This document shows, piece after piece, positions 1 through 5,779 of a stretch of DNA of 6,142 nucleotides. The stretch is from DATLCI01 sp035526435. Lineage in GTDB: Bacteria; Acidobacteriota; Terriglobia; Terriglobales; Acidobacteriaceae. The notes under the pieces are model-generated. The model did not search any database. It was not told the origin of the DNA and saw nothing but the letters and a program-made list of their open reading frames with translations. Every line of letters starts with the position of its first letter. The stretch's first letter is position 1. Location of the stretch: NCBI GenBank assembly GCA_035526435.1, contig DATLCI010000018.1, positions 1 through 6,142 on the forward strand, in the 5' to 3' direction. Position numbers and translations under genes: made by a program.

Positions 1-21
1 CGCGGCTCGCTCGGGATGACA
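1..21 (-). repeat. Partial copy of dispersed repeat (window edge)
   Basis: The plus strand reads CGCGGCTCGCTCGGGATGAC plus a final A, identical base for base to positions 303-323. It is the end of the longer element seen in full at 263-329 and, more diverged, at 120-186. The rest of this copy lies outside the window. It is assigned to the minus strand because in that direction all copies begin TGTCATCCCGAGC. Confidence 0.7.
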
Positions 22-119
22 CGCCAACGGGATTTCGTAAAGTGAAAGACCCGAGCAAGCGCATGCGTCCGAAACCCCTCAAAAAAGTAAACCCTGGGAG
101 GCCATGAGGCACAAGCAAC

Positions 120-186
120 GGTCGAGGCTTGGTCCCTGGACTCGCCGCTCACGTTGTTCGCGACCTTGCTCGGGATGACAGGGGTT
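120..186 (-). repeat. Dispersed repeat, copy 1 (diverged)
   Basis: This 67-bp segment matches 263-329 at roughly 80% by eye, allowing one compensating gap pair. Shared blocks include TGGTCCCT near the left end and GCTCGGGATGACAGGGGTT at the right end. On the minus strand it reads TGTCATCCCGAGC, then a variable GC-rich middle, then a GTC..GGACC-type end. From general experience this layout resembles a widespread intergenic repeat type (TGTCATCC-GAGCG ... GTCGAAGGACC) in several environmental phyla. That link is from memory and unverified. The middle differs from copy 2, as expected if the ends are more conserved than the centre. Confidence 0.65.
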
Positions 187-194
187 AGGAGTGG

Positions 195-276
195 GAAGTT
201 AAGGGGATTAAGAGCAAGCCGAGGCATGGTTGGGGACTGCGAAGTTAAGGATTAGAAGCAAAGGCCAAGGCATGGT
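195..276 (+). repeat. Second direct repeat, two 36-bp copies 46 bp apart
   Basis: Positions 195-230 and 241-276 share GAAGTTAAGG, then an ATTA-containing purine-rich stretch with AGCAA, then AGGCATGGT. The second copy shifts a few bases between these blocks but keeps the same 36-bp total. The repeat runs directly into the left end of the 263-329 element, so the region looks like repeated partial duplication of one larger intergenic unit rather than independent insertions. Confidence 0.55.
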
Positions 277-329
277 CCCTCGACTTGCCGCCCGCGGTTG
301 CTCGCGGCTCGCTCGGGATGACAGGGGTT
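263..329 (-). repeat. Dispersed repeat, copy 2 (most complete)
   Basis: This is the best-preserved copy, in the same orientation as 120-186 and 1-21. Its centre can form a small hairpin: CCGCG and CGCGG at 292-307 around a 6-base GTTGCT loop. Copy 1 keeps only part of this pairing (TCACG and CGCGA at 149-163). The outer ends (CCC near 277, GGG near 314) can also pair weakly. Whether it is a mobile miniature element, an RNA-processing signal or a DNA-binding site cannot be told from sequence alone. Confidence 0.65.
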
Positions 330-411
330 GGAGTTTCGGTGAGACACACAATGGAGAAGAAGGGAATGAGGCTGATCAAATGCAGGAAAGGAGATTCAAT
401 TCAACGAAGTA

Positions 412-1179
412 TCAGCGGATGATGCCGCGCTCGCTCTTCTCCATGAAGGCAATAAGCATTTTTATGTCTTCAGTGGGAGAGGGGTCTTGGCGGAGTTCTT
501 CCAGGGCCTGCGAATTGTTGTTGCGACGGAAGATCTTGTAGGCGCGCTGGATCTTTTCAATGCGTTCCTTGCTAAATCCCCGACGTTCCAGGCCAATGGC
601 ATTGATGCCGAAGGTGGCGGCTTCGCGGCGTGCCACGGTCTTGGTGAAAGGCAACACGTCCTGGGTGACGATGGTGCCTCCGCCGATGTAGGCGTGCGGC
701 CCGACGGTCGCGAACTGGTGGACGGCCGAGAGCGCACCGACTACGGCATATTCGCCGATGGTGACGTGTCCGGCCAGGGTGGCGTTATTGATGAGCATGA
801 CGTGGTCGCCAACCTGGCAATCGTGGCCGACGTGCGCGTAAGCCATGATGAAGCAATGGCTGCCGATGCGGGTTGTGCCGCCACCCTTCTCTGTACCGCG
901 ACTGATGGTGACGCTTTCGCGAATGAGGTTGTCGTCGCCTATCTCCAGCCGGACGGTCTGGCCATTAAAGGTGGTGTCCTGGGGTTCGAGGCCGATGGCA
1001 GAGAAAGGGAAGATGCGATTGCGTTCTCCGATCCTGGTGGGGCCGTGGATGACGACGTGGGAGAGCAGCTCGCAGCCCTCGCCGATCTCGACGTCAGCGC
1101 CGATCACACAATAAGGCCCGATGGTGCAGGAGGGATGGACGCGGGCAGCGGGGTCGATGATAGAGGAGGGGTGGGGCAA
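412..1179 (-). CDS. lpxA: Acyl-ACP--UDP-N-acetylglucosamine O-acyltransferase
   Basis: LpxA moves a beta-hydroxyacyl chain from acyl carrier protein to the 3-OH of UDP-GlcNAc, the first step of lipid A synthesis, in the cytoplasm. The 255-residue product has the family's left-handed beta-helix hexapeptide repeats (about residues 10-190, e.g. IIDPAARVHPS, GPYCVIGADVEIGEG) and the C-terminal helical part ending RGIIR. H119 in AHVGHDC aligns with the E. coli catalytic His125. NNATLAGHVTIG and SAVHQF are classic LpxA blocks. G167 aligns with E. coli Gly173, the acyl-length ruler residue, which suggests a long (C14-like) chain. The start is TTG: it is the only ATG/GTG/TTG codon in frame between the fabZ stop and the conserved IIDPAARVHPS, and the next in-frame ATG is codon 112. 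There is no Shine-Dalgarno sequence. It lies downstream of fabZ and probably shares its transcript. Length is close to the usual 255-265 residues. Confidence 0.96.
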   Translation of the reverse strand: MPHPSSIIDPAARVHPSCTIGPYCVIGADVEIGEGCELLSHVVIHGPTRIGERNRIFPFSAIGLEPQDTTFNGQTVRLEIGDDNLIRESVTISRGTEKGGGTTRIGSHCFIMAYAHVGHDCQVGDHVMLINNATLAGHVTIGEYAVVGALSAVHQFATVGPHAYIGGGTIVTQDVLPFTKTVARREAATFGINAIGLERRGFSKERIEKIQRAYKIFRRNNNSQALEELRQDPSPTEDIKMLIAFMEKSERGIIR

Positions 1180-1220
1180 TTGGGTATTTTGTAACTGAGT
1201 AATTGGGTAATTTGTAATTG
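1178..1220 (+). repeat. Short tandem repeat at the lpxA start
   Basis: Positions 1178-1197 and 1201-1220 are 18/20 identical (AATTGGGTAttTTGTAActG pattern), giving a 23-bp period. Inside the second copy and beyond, TAATTGG-like units recur every 7-8 bp (1200-1226). The first repeat overlaps the TTG start codon of lpxA, within CAATTG at 1177-1182. The AT-rich composition contrasts sharply with the GC-rich genes on both sides. Confidence 0.75.
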
Positions 1221-1241
1221 GTAAAAGGATCCGAAAGCAAA

Positions 1242-1273
1242 AACCAGAAACGAGAAACCAGCAACCAGAAACC
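1242..1273 (+). repeat. AACCAGAAAC short repeat after fabZ
   Basis: AACCAGAAAC occurs at 1242-1251 and again at 1263-1272, with a related GAGAAACCAG at 1252-1261 between them, so the stretch has a period of about 10-11 and 21 bases. The last copy touches the fabZ stop codon (1273-1275). On the coding (minus) strand it is a T-rich run of TTTCTGG/TTGCTGG units. No terminator-like hairpin is present, so it should not separate lpxA from fabZ transcription. Confidence 0.65.
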
Positions 1274-1809
1274 TACCGCTTAACCATGGCACAACTGATG
1301 GTGGCCTCGCAGGCCAGCTTGCCGTCGACGGTGGCCGTGCCTTGCATCTTTACCGCGTTGCTGCGCCAGGCGAGGACTTCCACTTCGATCCGGAGTTGAT
1401 CGCCCGGGACCACCATCTTGCGAAACTTAGCGCGCTCAATGCCGGTGAAGACCATGAGCTGATGGTCACGGTCCGGGATCTCCGTCATGAGCAGCGCGCC
1501 GCCGGCCTGGGCCATGGCCTCCACGATCAATACGCCCGGCATGATGGGGAAGCCGGGGAAGTGTCCGTTGAAGTGCGGCTCATTGATGCTGACATTCTTC
1601 AGGGCGACGATGCGCTTCTTCGGTTCGAGCTCGACTATGCGATCAATCAGCAAAAAGGGGTAGCGATGCGGCAGCAGCGCCTGGATCTCGGTAACGTTCA
1701 AGATGGTTTCTGGCGCAGCGGACGAGCTTGCGCTAGCTGGGGCCGACGGCGGGTCTTGATGCGCCGAAACAACGGGCGACGCGGCAGGCGGCTTGGAGGT
1801 CTCCGTCAT
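1273..1809 (-). CDS. fabZ: 3-hydroxyacyl-[acyl-carrier-protein] dehydratase FabZ
   Basis: FabZ dehydrates beta-hydroxyacyl-ACP to trans-2-enoyl-ACP in type II fatty-acid elongation in the cytoplasm. It competes with LpxA for the same substrate pool, which fits its place just upstream of lpxA. The 178-residue product shows the hot-dog-fold signatures: ALLPHRYPFLLIDRI (44-58), NEPHFNGHFPGFPIMPG (76-92) and VEAMAQAGG (96-104). The family's catalytic pair is visible as His83 in GHFPG and Glu97 in VEAMAQ. The first ~33 residues form a Pro/Ala/Ser-rich, low-complexity extension not present in the ~150-residue E. coli enzyme. No ATG lies between it and the core. A TTG at codon 37 would give a core-length protein, but I keep the ATG because a perfect -10 hexamer sits directly upstream. 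There is no Shine-Dalgarno sequence and the stop is TAG. Confidence 0.96.
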   Translation of the reverse strand: MTETSKPPAASPVVSAHQDPPSAPASASSSAAPETILNVTEIQALLPHRYPFLLIDRIVELEPKKRIVALKNVSINEPHFNGHFPGFPIMPGVLIVEAMAQAGGALLMTEIPDRDHQLMVFTGIERAKFRKMVVPGDQLRIEVEVLAWRSNAVKMQGTATVDGKLACEATISCAMVKR

Positions 1810-1822
1810 AGTGCGAAGAGGG

Positions 1823-1828
1823 ATTATA
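1823..1828 (-). promoter_or_regulatory. Probable -10 box for fabZ-lpxA
   Basis: The minus strand has a perfect TATAAT ending 13 bases before the fabZ ATG. Transcription starting about 7 bases downstream of the hexamer would leave a leader of only about 6-8 bases. No good TTGACA lies 16-18 bases upstream; the nearest match is TTATAA (18-base spacing), which overlaps the -10 box of the divergent gene. Prediction from consensus only. Confidence 0.5.
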
Positions 1829-1847
1829 GCGCATGGCTACTGATGGT

Positions 1848-1853
1848 TATAAT
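1848..1853 (+). promoter_or_regulatory. Probable -10 box for the M20 peptidase gene
   Basis: A perfect TATAAT ends 8 bases before the ATG at 1862. A start site about 7 bases after the hexamer would fall at about 1860-1862, on or next to the A of the start codon, so the mRNA would be leaderless. TG at 1844-1845 sits one base too far upstream for a classic extended -10. No recognisable -35 box is seen. The hexamer mirrors the one at 1823-1828. Confidence 0.5.
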
Positions 1854-1861
1854 GCCCAGCC

Positions 1862-3034
1862 ATGATAGCGAAGGCGGAAAAGACGCAGTTAAAAGAATGT
1901 CTAAAGGCCATTGAGGGCCGGCAAAGCGAGATGCTCGCCAGCCTAGAGAAGCTGGTGCGGCTGGAGTCGCCGAGTTCGGACAAAGCGGCGGTGGACCGGC
2001 TGGGCGCGGAGCTGCGCGGCCAATTCGAACGCATGGGTGGGCGAGTGACGGTGCACCGGCAGGCGCACTATGGCGACCATCTGCAGATAGATTTTCCCGG
2101 TGCCGCGGCTGCGCCGGCGATGTTGCTGGGGCACTTCGATACGGTATGGGACATCGGCACGCTAAAGCAGATGCCATTCAAGATTGACAAAGGACGCGTA
2201 TGGGGGCCGGGCGTTTATGACATGAAGGTGGGCATCGTGATGATGATGCAGGCCATCACGGCGCTGCGCGGGGCGCATGGGGGAACACTGCCGCGCCCCG
2301 TGACAGTGTGGCTGGTGACGGATGAAGAAGTCGGCAGTGAATCGTCACGGTCAATCACGGAGACGTTGGCCAAGAAGATGGGCGCGGTGTTTGTGATCGA
2401 GCCCTCGCAGGGGATCGAGGGCGCGCTGAAGACGGCGCGCAAGGGCGTGGGCAGTTACGAGGTGTCGGTCACCGGAGTGGCGTCGCACTCCGGCGTGGAC
2501 TTTGAAAAAGGGCAGAGCGCCATCGTGGAGCTGGCGCACCAGATCACGCGGATTGAAAAATTCACCGACATCAAGCGCGGATTGACAGTCAATCCGGGGT
2601 TGATCAGCGGCGGCACGCGGGTGAATGTGATCGCGGCGGAGGCGTCGGCGGAGGTCGATGTGCGGGTCAGTCGATTGAAGGATGCCGCCGGACTTGACAA
2701 AAAGTTCCAAGGGCTGAGGCCGGTGAACCGGAAGTGCAGTTTGAAGATCACGGGTGGGGTGAACCGGCCGCCCATGGAACGCAATGATGGGGTGGTCCGG
2801 CTCTTTCATCAGGCGGAAGAAATCGCCAAAGCGCTCGGTTTTAAGGTGAAAGAGAAGAGCACCGGGGGCGGCTCTGACGGGAACTTCACCGCCGCGCTAG
2901 GAATTCCCACGCTGGATGGGCTGGGCGGAGTGGGCGAAGGGGCCCATGCGCTGCATGAGTCGGTGATGGTGAGCGAAATCCCGCGACGGACGGCCCTGCT
3001 GGCCGGGCTTTTGGCGCATGGCGGCCGCGGCTAG
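1862..3034 (+). CDS. M20 family metallopeptidase (carboxypeptidase G2-like)
   Basis: Predicted zinc-dependent exopeptidase of the M20/ArgE/DapE/CPG2 group, which hydrolyses an amide bond next to a free carboxylate. By comparison with carboxypeptidase G2 the expected metal and catalytic residues are all present in the 390-residue product: H91 in LLGHFDTV, bridging D120 in WGPGVYDMK, catalytic E155 and ligand E156 in TDEEVGSES, E180 in VIEPSQG and H362 in GEGAHALHE. The inserted lid/dimerisation domain spans roughly 195-305 (starts GVGSYEVSVTGVASHSG). The SEIPRR block near the C-terminus is CPG2-like. No signal peptide or membrane segment is seen, so a cytoplasmic location is likely. The start at 1862 is supported by the adjacent -10 box. 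The next Met is codon 24. The substrate cannot be inferred: glutamyl-folate, peptide and acyl-amino-acid hydrolases all occur in this group. tatA follows after 32 bp. The stop is TAG. Confidence 0.9.
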   Translation: MIAKAEKTQLKECLKAIEGRQSEMLASLEKLVRLESPSSDKAAVDRLGAELRGQFERMGGRVTVHRQAHYGDHLQIDFPGAAAAPAMLLGHFDTVWDIGTLKQMPFKIDKGRVWGPGVYDMKVGIVMMMQAITALRGAHGGTLPRPVTVWLVTDEEVGSESSRSITETLAKKMGAVFVIEPSQGIEGALKTARKGVGSYEVSVTGVASHSGVDFEKGQSAIVELAHQITRIEKFTDIKRGLTVNPGLISGGTRVNVIAAEASAEVDVRVSRLKDAAGLDKKFQGLRPVNRKCSLKITGGVNRPPMERNDGVVRLFHQAEEIAKALGFKVKEKSTGGGSDGNFTAALGIPTLDGLGGVGEGAHALHESVMVSEIPRRTALLAGLLAHGGRG

Positions 3035-3056
3035 GGTGTAGAATAAGGCAACATCT

Positions 3057-3062
3057 GGGAGG
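3057..3062 (+). promoter_or_regulatory. Shine-Dalgarno sequence of tatA
   Basis: GGGAGG sits four bases before the tatA ATG, at the short end of usable spacing. It is the only clear Shine-Dalgarno motif in front of any start codon in this window, and it supports the start at 3067. A TAGAAT at 3039-3044, preceded by TG, could be a weak private -10 box for tatA. No -35 match is visible, so co-transcription with the upstream peptidase gene is equally possible. Confidence 0.6.
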
Positions 3063-3066
3063 CATC

Positions 3067-3243
3067 ATGTTTGGTGGCAGGATAGGTTGGATGGAACTGA
3101 TCATCATCTTCGCCATTGCCTTGTTGATCTTTGGCCCGAAGAAGCTGGGCGAACTGGGCAAGGGACTGGGTGAAGGCATCCGCGGTTTTAAGACGTCGAT
3201 GAAAGAGCCTCCGGTGGATGAGACGGCGGAGAAGAAACCCTAG
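3067..3243 (+). CDS. tatA: Sec-independent (twin-arginine) translocase subunit TatA/TatE
   Basis: TatA oligomers form the inner-membrane passage for folded proteins carrying twin-arginine signals. The 58-residue product has the standard architecture. A short N-terminus (MFGGRIGWMEL) leads into one membrane helix of about residues 10-22 (ELIIIFAIALLIF). Next come the FGP hinge (22-24) and an amphipathic helix KKLGELGKGLGEGIRGFK (25-42). A short charged tail (MKEPPVDETAEKKP) ends the protein. KKLGELGKGLGEGIRGFK is typical of TatA rather than TatB, and E10 at the membrane edge is common outside enterics. At 58 residues it is at the short end of the family. No tatC lies in the window. It starts 32 bp after the M20 gene, with its own Shine-Dalgarno sequence, and is followed by a terminator hairpin. 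It is too short for most length cut-offs. The stop is TAG. Confidence 0.93.
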   Translation: MFGGRIGWMELIIIFAIALLIFGPKKLGELGKGLGEGIRGFKTSMKEPPVDETAEKKP

Positions 3244-3258
3244 CTCCGCCACGAAGGT

Positions 3259-3301
3259 AAAAAGTTTGGCACAGGCAATCTACCTGTGCCTTTTGCTTTT
3301 T
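3259..3301. terminator. Intrinsic terminator, probably bidirectional
   Basis: A perfect 8-bp stem, GGCACAGG (3268-3275) and CCTGTGCC (3283-3290), encloses a 7-base CAATCTA loop. On the plus strand it is followed at once by TTTTGCTTTTT (3291-3301), a good rho-independent end for tatA. On the minus strand the same stem is followed, after AAAC, by TTTTT (3263 down to 3259), so it can also end the convergent maf transcript 23 bases past its stop. The plus-strand signal is the stronger. Confidence 0.85.
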
Positions 3302-3312
3302 GGGCAGTTGCG

Positions 3313-3876
<564 letters not shown>

Positions 3877-3935
3877 GGGTTCATTGACAGTCTAACCGAC
3901 ACAACCAATGGGGGCGGGCGTCCTTCTCATCCCTT

Positions 3936-5684
3936 GTGCAGACAATGGAAAAGACCCTGACGATGGGCACCACCCTTCACGGCAATGTGTGCCACTTTCG
4001 GGTGTGGGCGCCGCTGGCGAATGGAGTTTCCGTCGCGCTGCTGCAAGGCGGGGCCCAGCGTGATTTCCAAATGGAGCGGCAAACCGGAGGATATTTTCAT
4101 CTCACGGCGCCGGCGGTTGCCGGCGACCGCTACTTCTATCAAGTGGATGGCGGGCGTCCGGTACCGGACCCGGTTTCCCGGTTGCTGCCCGATGGCGTGC
4201 ATGGCGCGACGGAGATCATTGATCCCGGCAATTTTGCGTGGGGAGATGATCATTGGCGCGGGTTGGATATGGCGAGGGCGATCCTTTATGAGTTGCACAC
4301 GGGAACGTTCACCCGAGAAGGCGACTTTGAAGCAATCATCGGCAAGCTGCATTATCTGAAATCTGAATTAGGCGTGACGGCGATTGAGTTGATGCCGGTG
4401 GCGGCCGTTCCCCGGGATGAAAACGGGCAGGTGCGGAATTGGGGATATGACGGGGTGTCGCCGTATTCCGTGGAAGCAGTATATGGCGGCCCGGCCGGAT
4501 TGAAACGGCTGGTGAATGCCGCGCACGCGACCGGGCTGGCGGTCGTGCTGGACGTGGTCTACAACCACCTGGGCAATGAAGGGAATTATCTGGCCAGGTT
4601 CGCTCCGTATTTCACCGAGCGTCATCAAACGCCGTGGGGCAACGCGGTCGATTTCAGTAATGCGGAGGTGCGGGGCTACTTTGTGGAGAATGCGCTTTTC
4701 TGGGTGCGCGAGTATCACCTGGATGGACTGAGGCTGGATGCGGTGCAGACCATTCATGATGATTCCGCGAAACACATCCTGCAAGAGATCGCGGAAGAGG
4801 TCCATGCGTACGCAGAGGAGACTGGCCGCAAGATATGGGTGATCGCGGAGACGGACACCAACGACCGTCGGTTGGTGCAGCCGCGCAGCGCGGGTGGCTA
4901 CGGGCTGGATGCGTTCTGGAGCGATGACTTTCACCACGCGATGCATACGGTCTTGACCGGCGAAGACAAAGGGTATTACCAGGACTTTGGGAAGATCGAG
5001 CAGATGGCAAAGGCGTTGAATGAAGGCTACGTCTTTCAAGGCGAGCATTTCAAATTCTGGGACGGAGCGCGCGGCACCCCGGCGGCGGAGATCGAGCTGC
5101 CGAAAAATGTGATCTGCATCCAGAACCATGACCAAGTAGGGAACCGGGCGAAGGGCGAGCGGCTCACGCAGTTGGCGAGTTGGGCGCAGCGCCGGGCCGC
5201 GGCCGCGCTGATGCTGCTGGCGCCGCATACGCCGATGCTCTTCATGGGAGAAGAATTCGACAACGCGCCGCCCTTCCAATTCTTCACCAGCTATGGCGAC
5301 CCGTCATTGAAAGAGGCGGTGCGCAACGGACGCTGCCAGGAGTTTCGCGACTTTGCGTGGGAGGAGATCCCGGATCCGGAGAATCCGCAGACGTTTCATG
5401 GGTGCAAGCTGCCGTGGGAGCAACTCACGAATGAGACGGAGATGCTCAACTGGTATCAAGAGCTGATCGCCCTGCGCAAGAAGTTTGTGATCGGCACCGA
5501 CCGCACCTGCCGGGCGACGGTTGAAGGCAGCGTGCTGACGATGGAAGTGCCGCGCGAGCAGGCGCTGGTCCGCGTGGATGTGAACTTCAAGGGCAACCCG
5601 CTTCCCGAAGCTCCGCATGGGTTCGCCAAAGCCCTGTTTGCCGCCGATGAAGGCTGCGCGGTAGCGGTGTACCGGGCGGTTTGA
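3936..5684 (+). CDS. treZ: Malto-oligosyltrehalose trehalohydrolase
   Basis: TreZ cleaves the bond next to the terminal trehalose of maltooligosyl-trehalose, the releasing step of the TreY-TreZ route from glycogen/maltodextrin to trehalose, in the cytoplasm. The 582-residue GH13 protein has an N-terminal E-set/CBM48-like domain (about 14-97; FRVWAPLANGVSVAL), a TIM barrel (about 115-470) and a C-terminal beta domain. Visible motifs are LYELHTGTFT (118-126), RNWGYDGV (167-174), DVVYNHLGNEGNY (206-218), nucleophile D268 in DGLRLDAV, acid/base E305 in VIAETD, and D399 in QNHDQVGNRA. NHDQ-VGNRA and RNWGYDGV favour TreZ over branching enzyme GlgB or debranching GlgX. The start is uncertain: GTG at 3936, ATG at 3945 or ATG at 3963 (573 residues), none with a good Shine-Dalgarno sequence. 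A TTGACA at 3884-3889 is upstream, without a clear -10. TreY is not in the window. The stop is TGA. Confidence 0.92.
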   Translation: MQTMEKTLTMGTTLHGNVCHFRVWAPLANGVSVALLQGGAQRDFQMERQTGGYFHLTAPAVAGDRYFYQVDGGRPVPDPVSRLLPDGVHGATEIIDPGNFAWGDDHWRGLDMARAILYELHTGTFTREGDFEAIIGKLHYLKSELGVTAIELMPVAAVPRDENGQVRNWGYDGVSPYSVEAVYGGPAGLKRLVNAAHATGLAVVLDVVYNHLGNEGNYLARFAPYFTERHQTPWGNAVDFSNAEVRGYFVENALFWVREYHLDGLRLDAVQTIHDDSAKHILQEIAEEVHAYAEETGRKIWVIAETDTNDRRLVQPRSAGGYGLDAFWSDDFHHAMHTVLTGEDKGYYQDFGKIEQMAKALNEGYVFQGEHFKFWDGARGTPAAEIELPKNVICIQNHDQVGNRAKGERLTQLASWAQRRAAAALMLLAPHTPMLFMGEEFDNAPPFQFFTSYGDPSLKEAVRNGRCQEFRDFAWEEIPDPENPQTFHGCKLPWEQLTNETEMLNWYQELIALRKKFVIGTDRTCRATVEGSVLTMEVPREQALVRVDVNFKGNPLPEAPHGFAKALFAADEGCAVAVYRAV

Positions 5685-5696
5685 GCTCCGGCTGAA

Positions 5697-5705
5697 TGTT
5701 ACAAT
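5697..5705 (+). promoter_or_regulatory. Possible extended -10 promoter for lepA
   Basis: TGTTACAAT has TG one base before TACAAT (5700-5705), the extended -10 arrangement, in the 95-bp treZ-lepA gap. No matching -35 box lies at 16-18 bases, which extended -10 promoters can tolerate. The predicted start near 5712 would give a leader of about 65-70 bases. No hairpin terminator is seen between treZ and lepA, so read-through from treZ is also possible. Confidence 0.45.
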
Positions 5706-5779
5706 CAGTATTTACGCCTGCCCCCGTTGTTCGCAGTTGACGGCGCCCGGGGCTGCTGTTTACCCCGACCGACCACCTC

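Larger units (their letters stand above)
1..411. other. Gene-free, repeat-rich intergenic region
   Basis: I see no convincing protein or RNA gene in these 411 bases. The only open frame of note starts near 230 on the plus strand, runs antisense into the lpxA 3' end and resembles no family I know. The stretch consists largely of degenerate direct repeats: copies of a TGTCATCCCGAGC-type element and a second, 46-bp-spaced repeat, listed separately. No clear hairpin followed by a T-run is visible just past the lpxA stop, so the end of the lpxA transcript is not defined here. The purine-rich stretch at 384-393 (GGAAAGGAGA) resembles a ribosome binding site, but its nearest ATG is about 25 bases away and is antisense to lpxA, so I do not call a gene. 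Confidence 0.7.

Noticed and set aside
1..411. CRISPR array or tRNA/rRNA in the left intergenic region
   Set aside because: The repeats are degenerate, unevenly spaced and without unique spacers of constant length. No cloverleaf or rRNA signature is seen.
230..541. 103-codon plus-strand frame at the left repeats
   Set aside because: It starts inside repeated intergenic DNA and runs antisense into the lpxA 3' end. There is no ribosome binding site and no recognisable domain.
487..1194. 235-codon open frame on the plus strand opposite lpxA
   Set aside because: It lies wholly antisense to a clear LpxA, has biased acidic/Gly composition and no family resemblance. GC-rich codon bias explains it.
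1104..1292. 62-codon minus-strand frame with a hydrophobic start, which repeat slippage could join to lpxA
   Set aside because: The hydrophobic stretch is just the translation of the TTTCTGG-type repeats, it starts with GTG inside fabZ and is out of frame with lpxA. There is no positive evidence for expression.
1824..2177. 117-codon minus-strand frame opposite the M20 peptidase 5' end
   Set aside because: It is antisense to conserved M20 sequence and spans the divergent promoters. Proline/arginine-rich shadow translation.
3877..3935. TTGACA at 3884-3889 as a treZ promoter
   Set aside because: It is a perfect -35 hexamer, but no acceptable -10 is found at 15-19 bases downstream (AATGGG at 17). 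Noted in the treZ entry, not called.
4368..5279. 303-codon open frame on the minus strand opposite treZ
   Set aside because: It is fully antisense to well-conserved TreZ motifs. The His/Arg-rich translation lacks recognisable domains, so it is a shadow frame.
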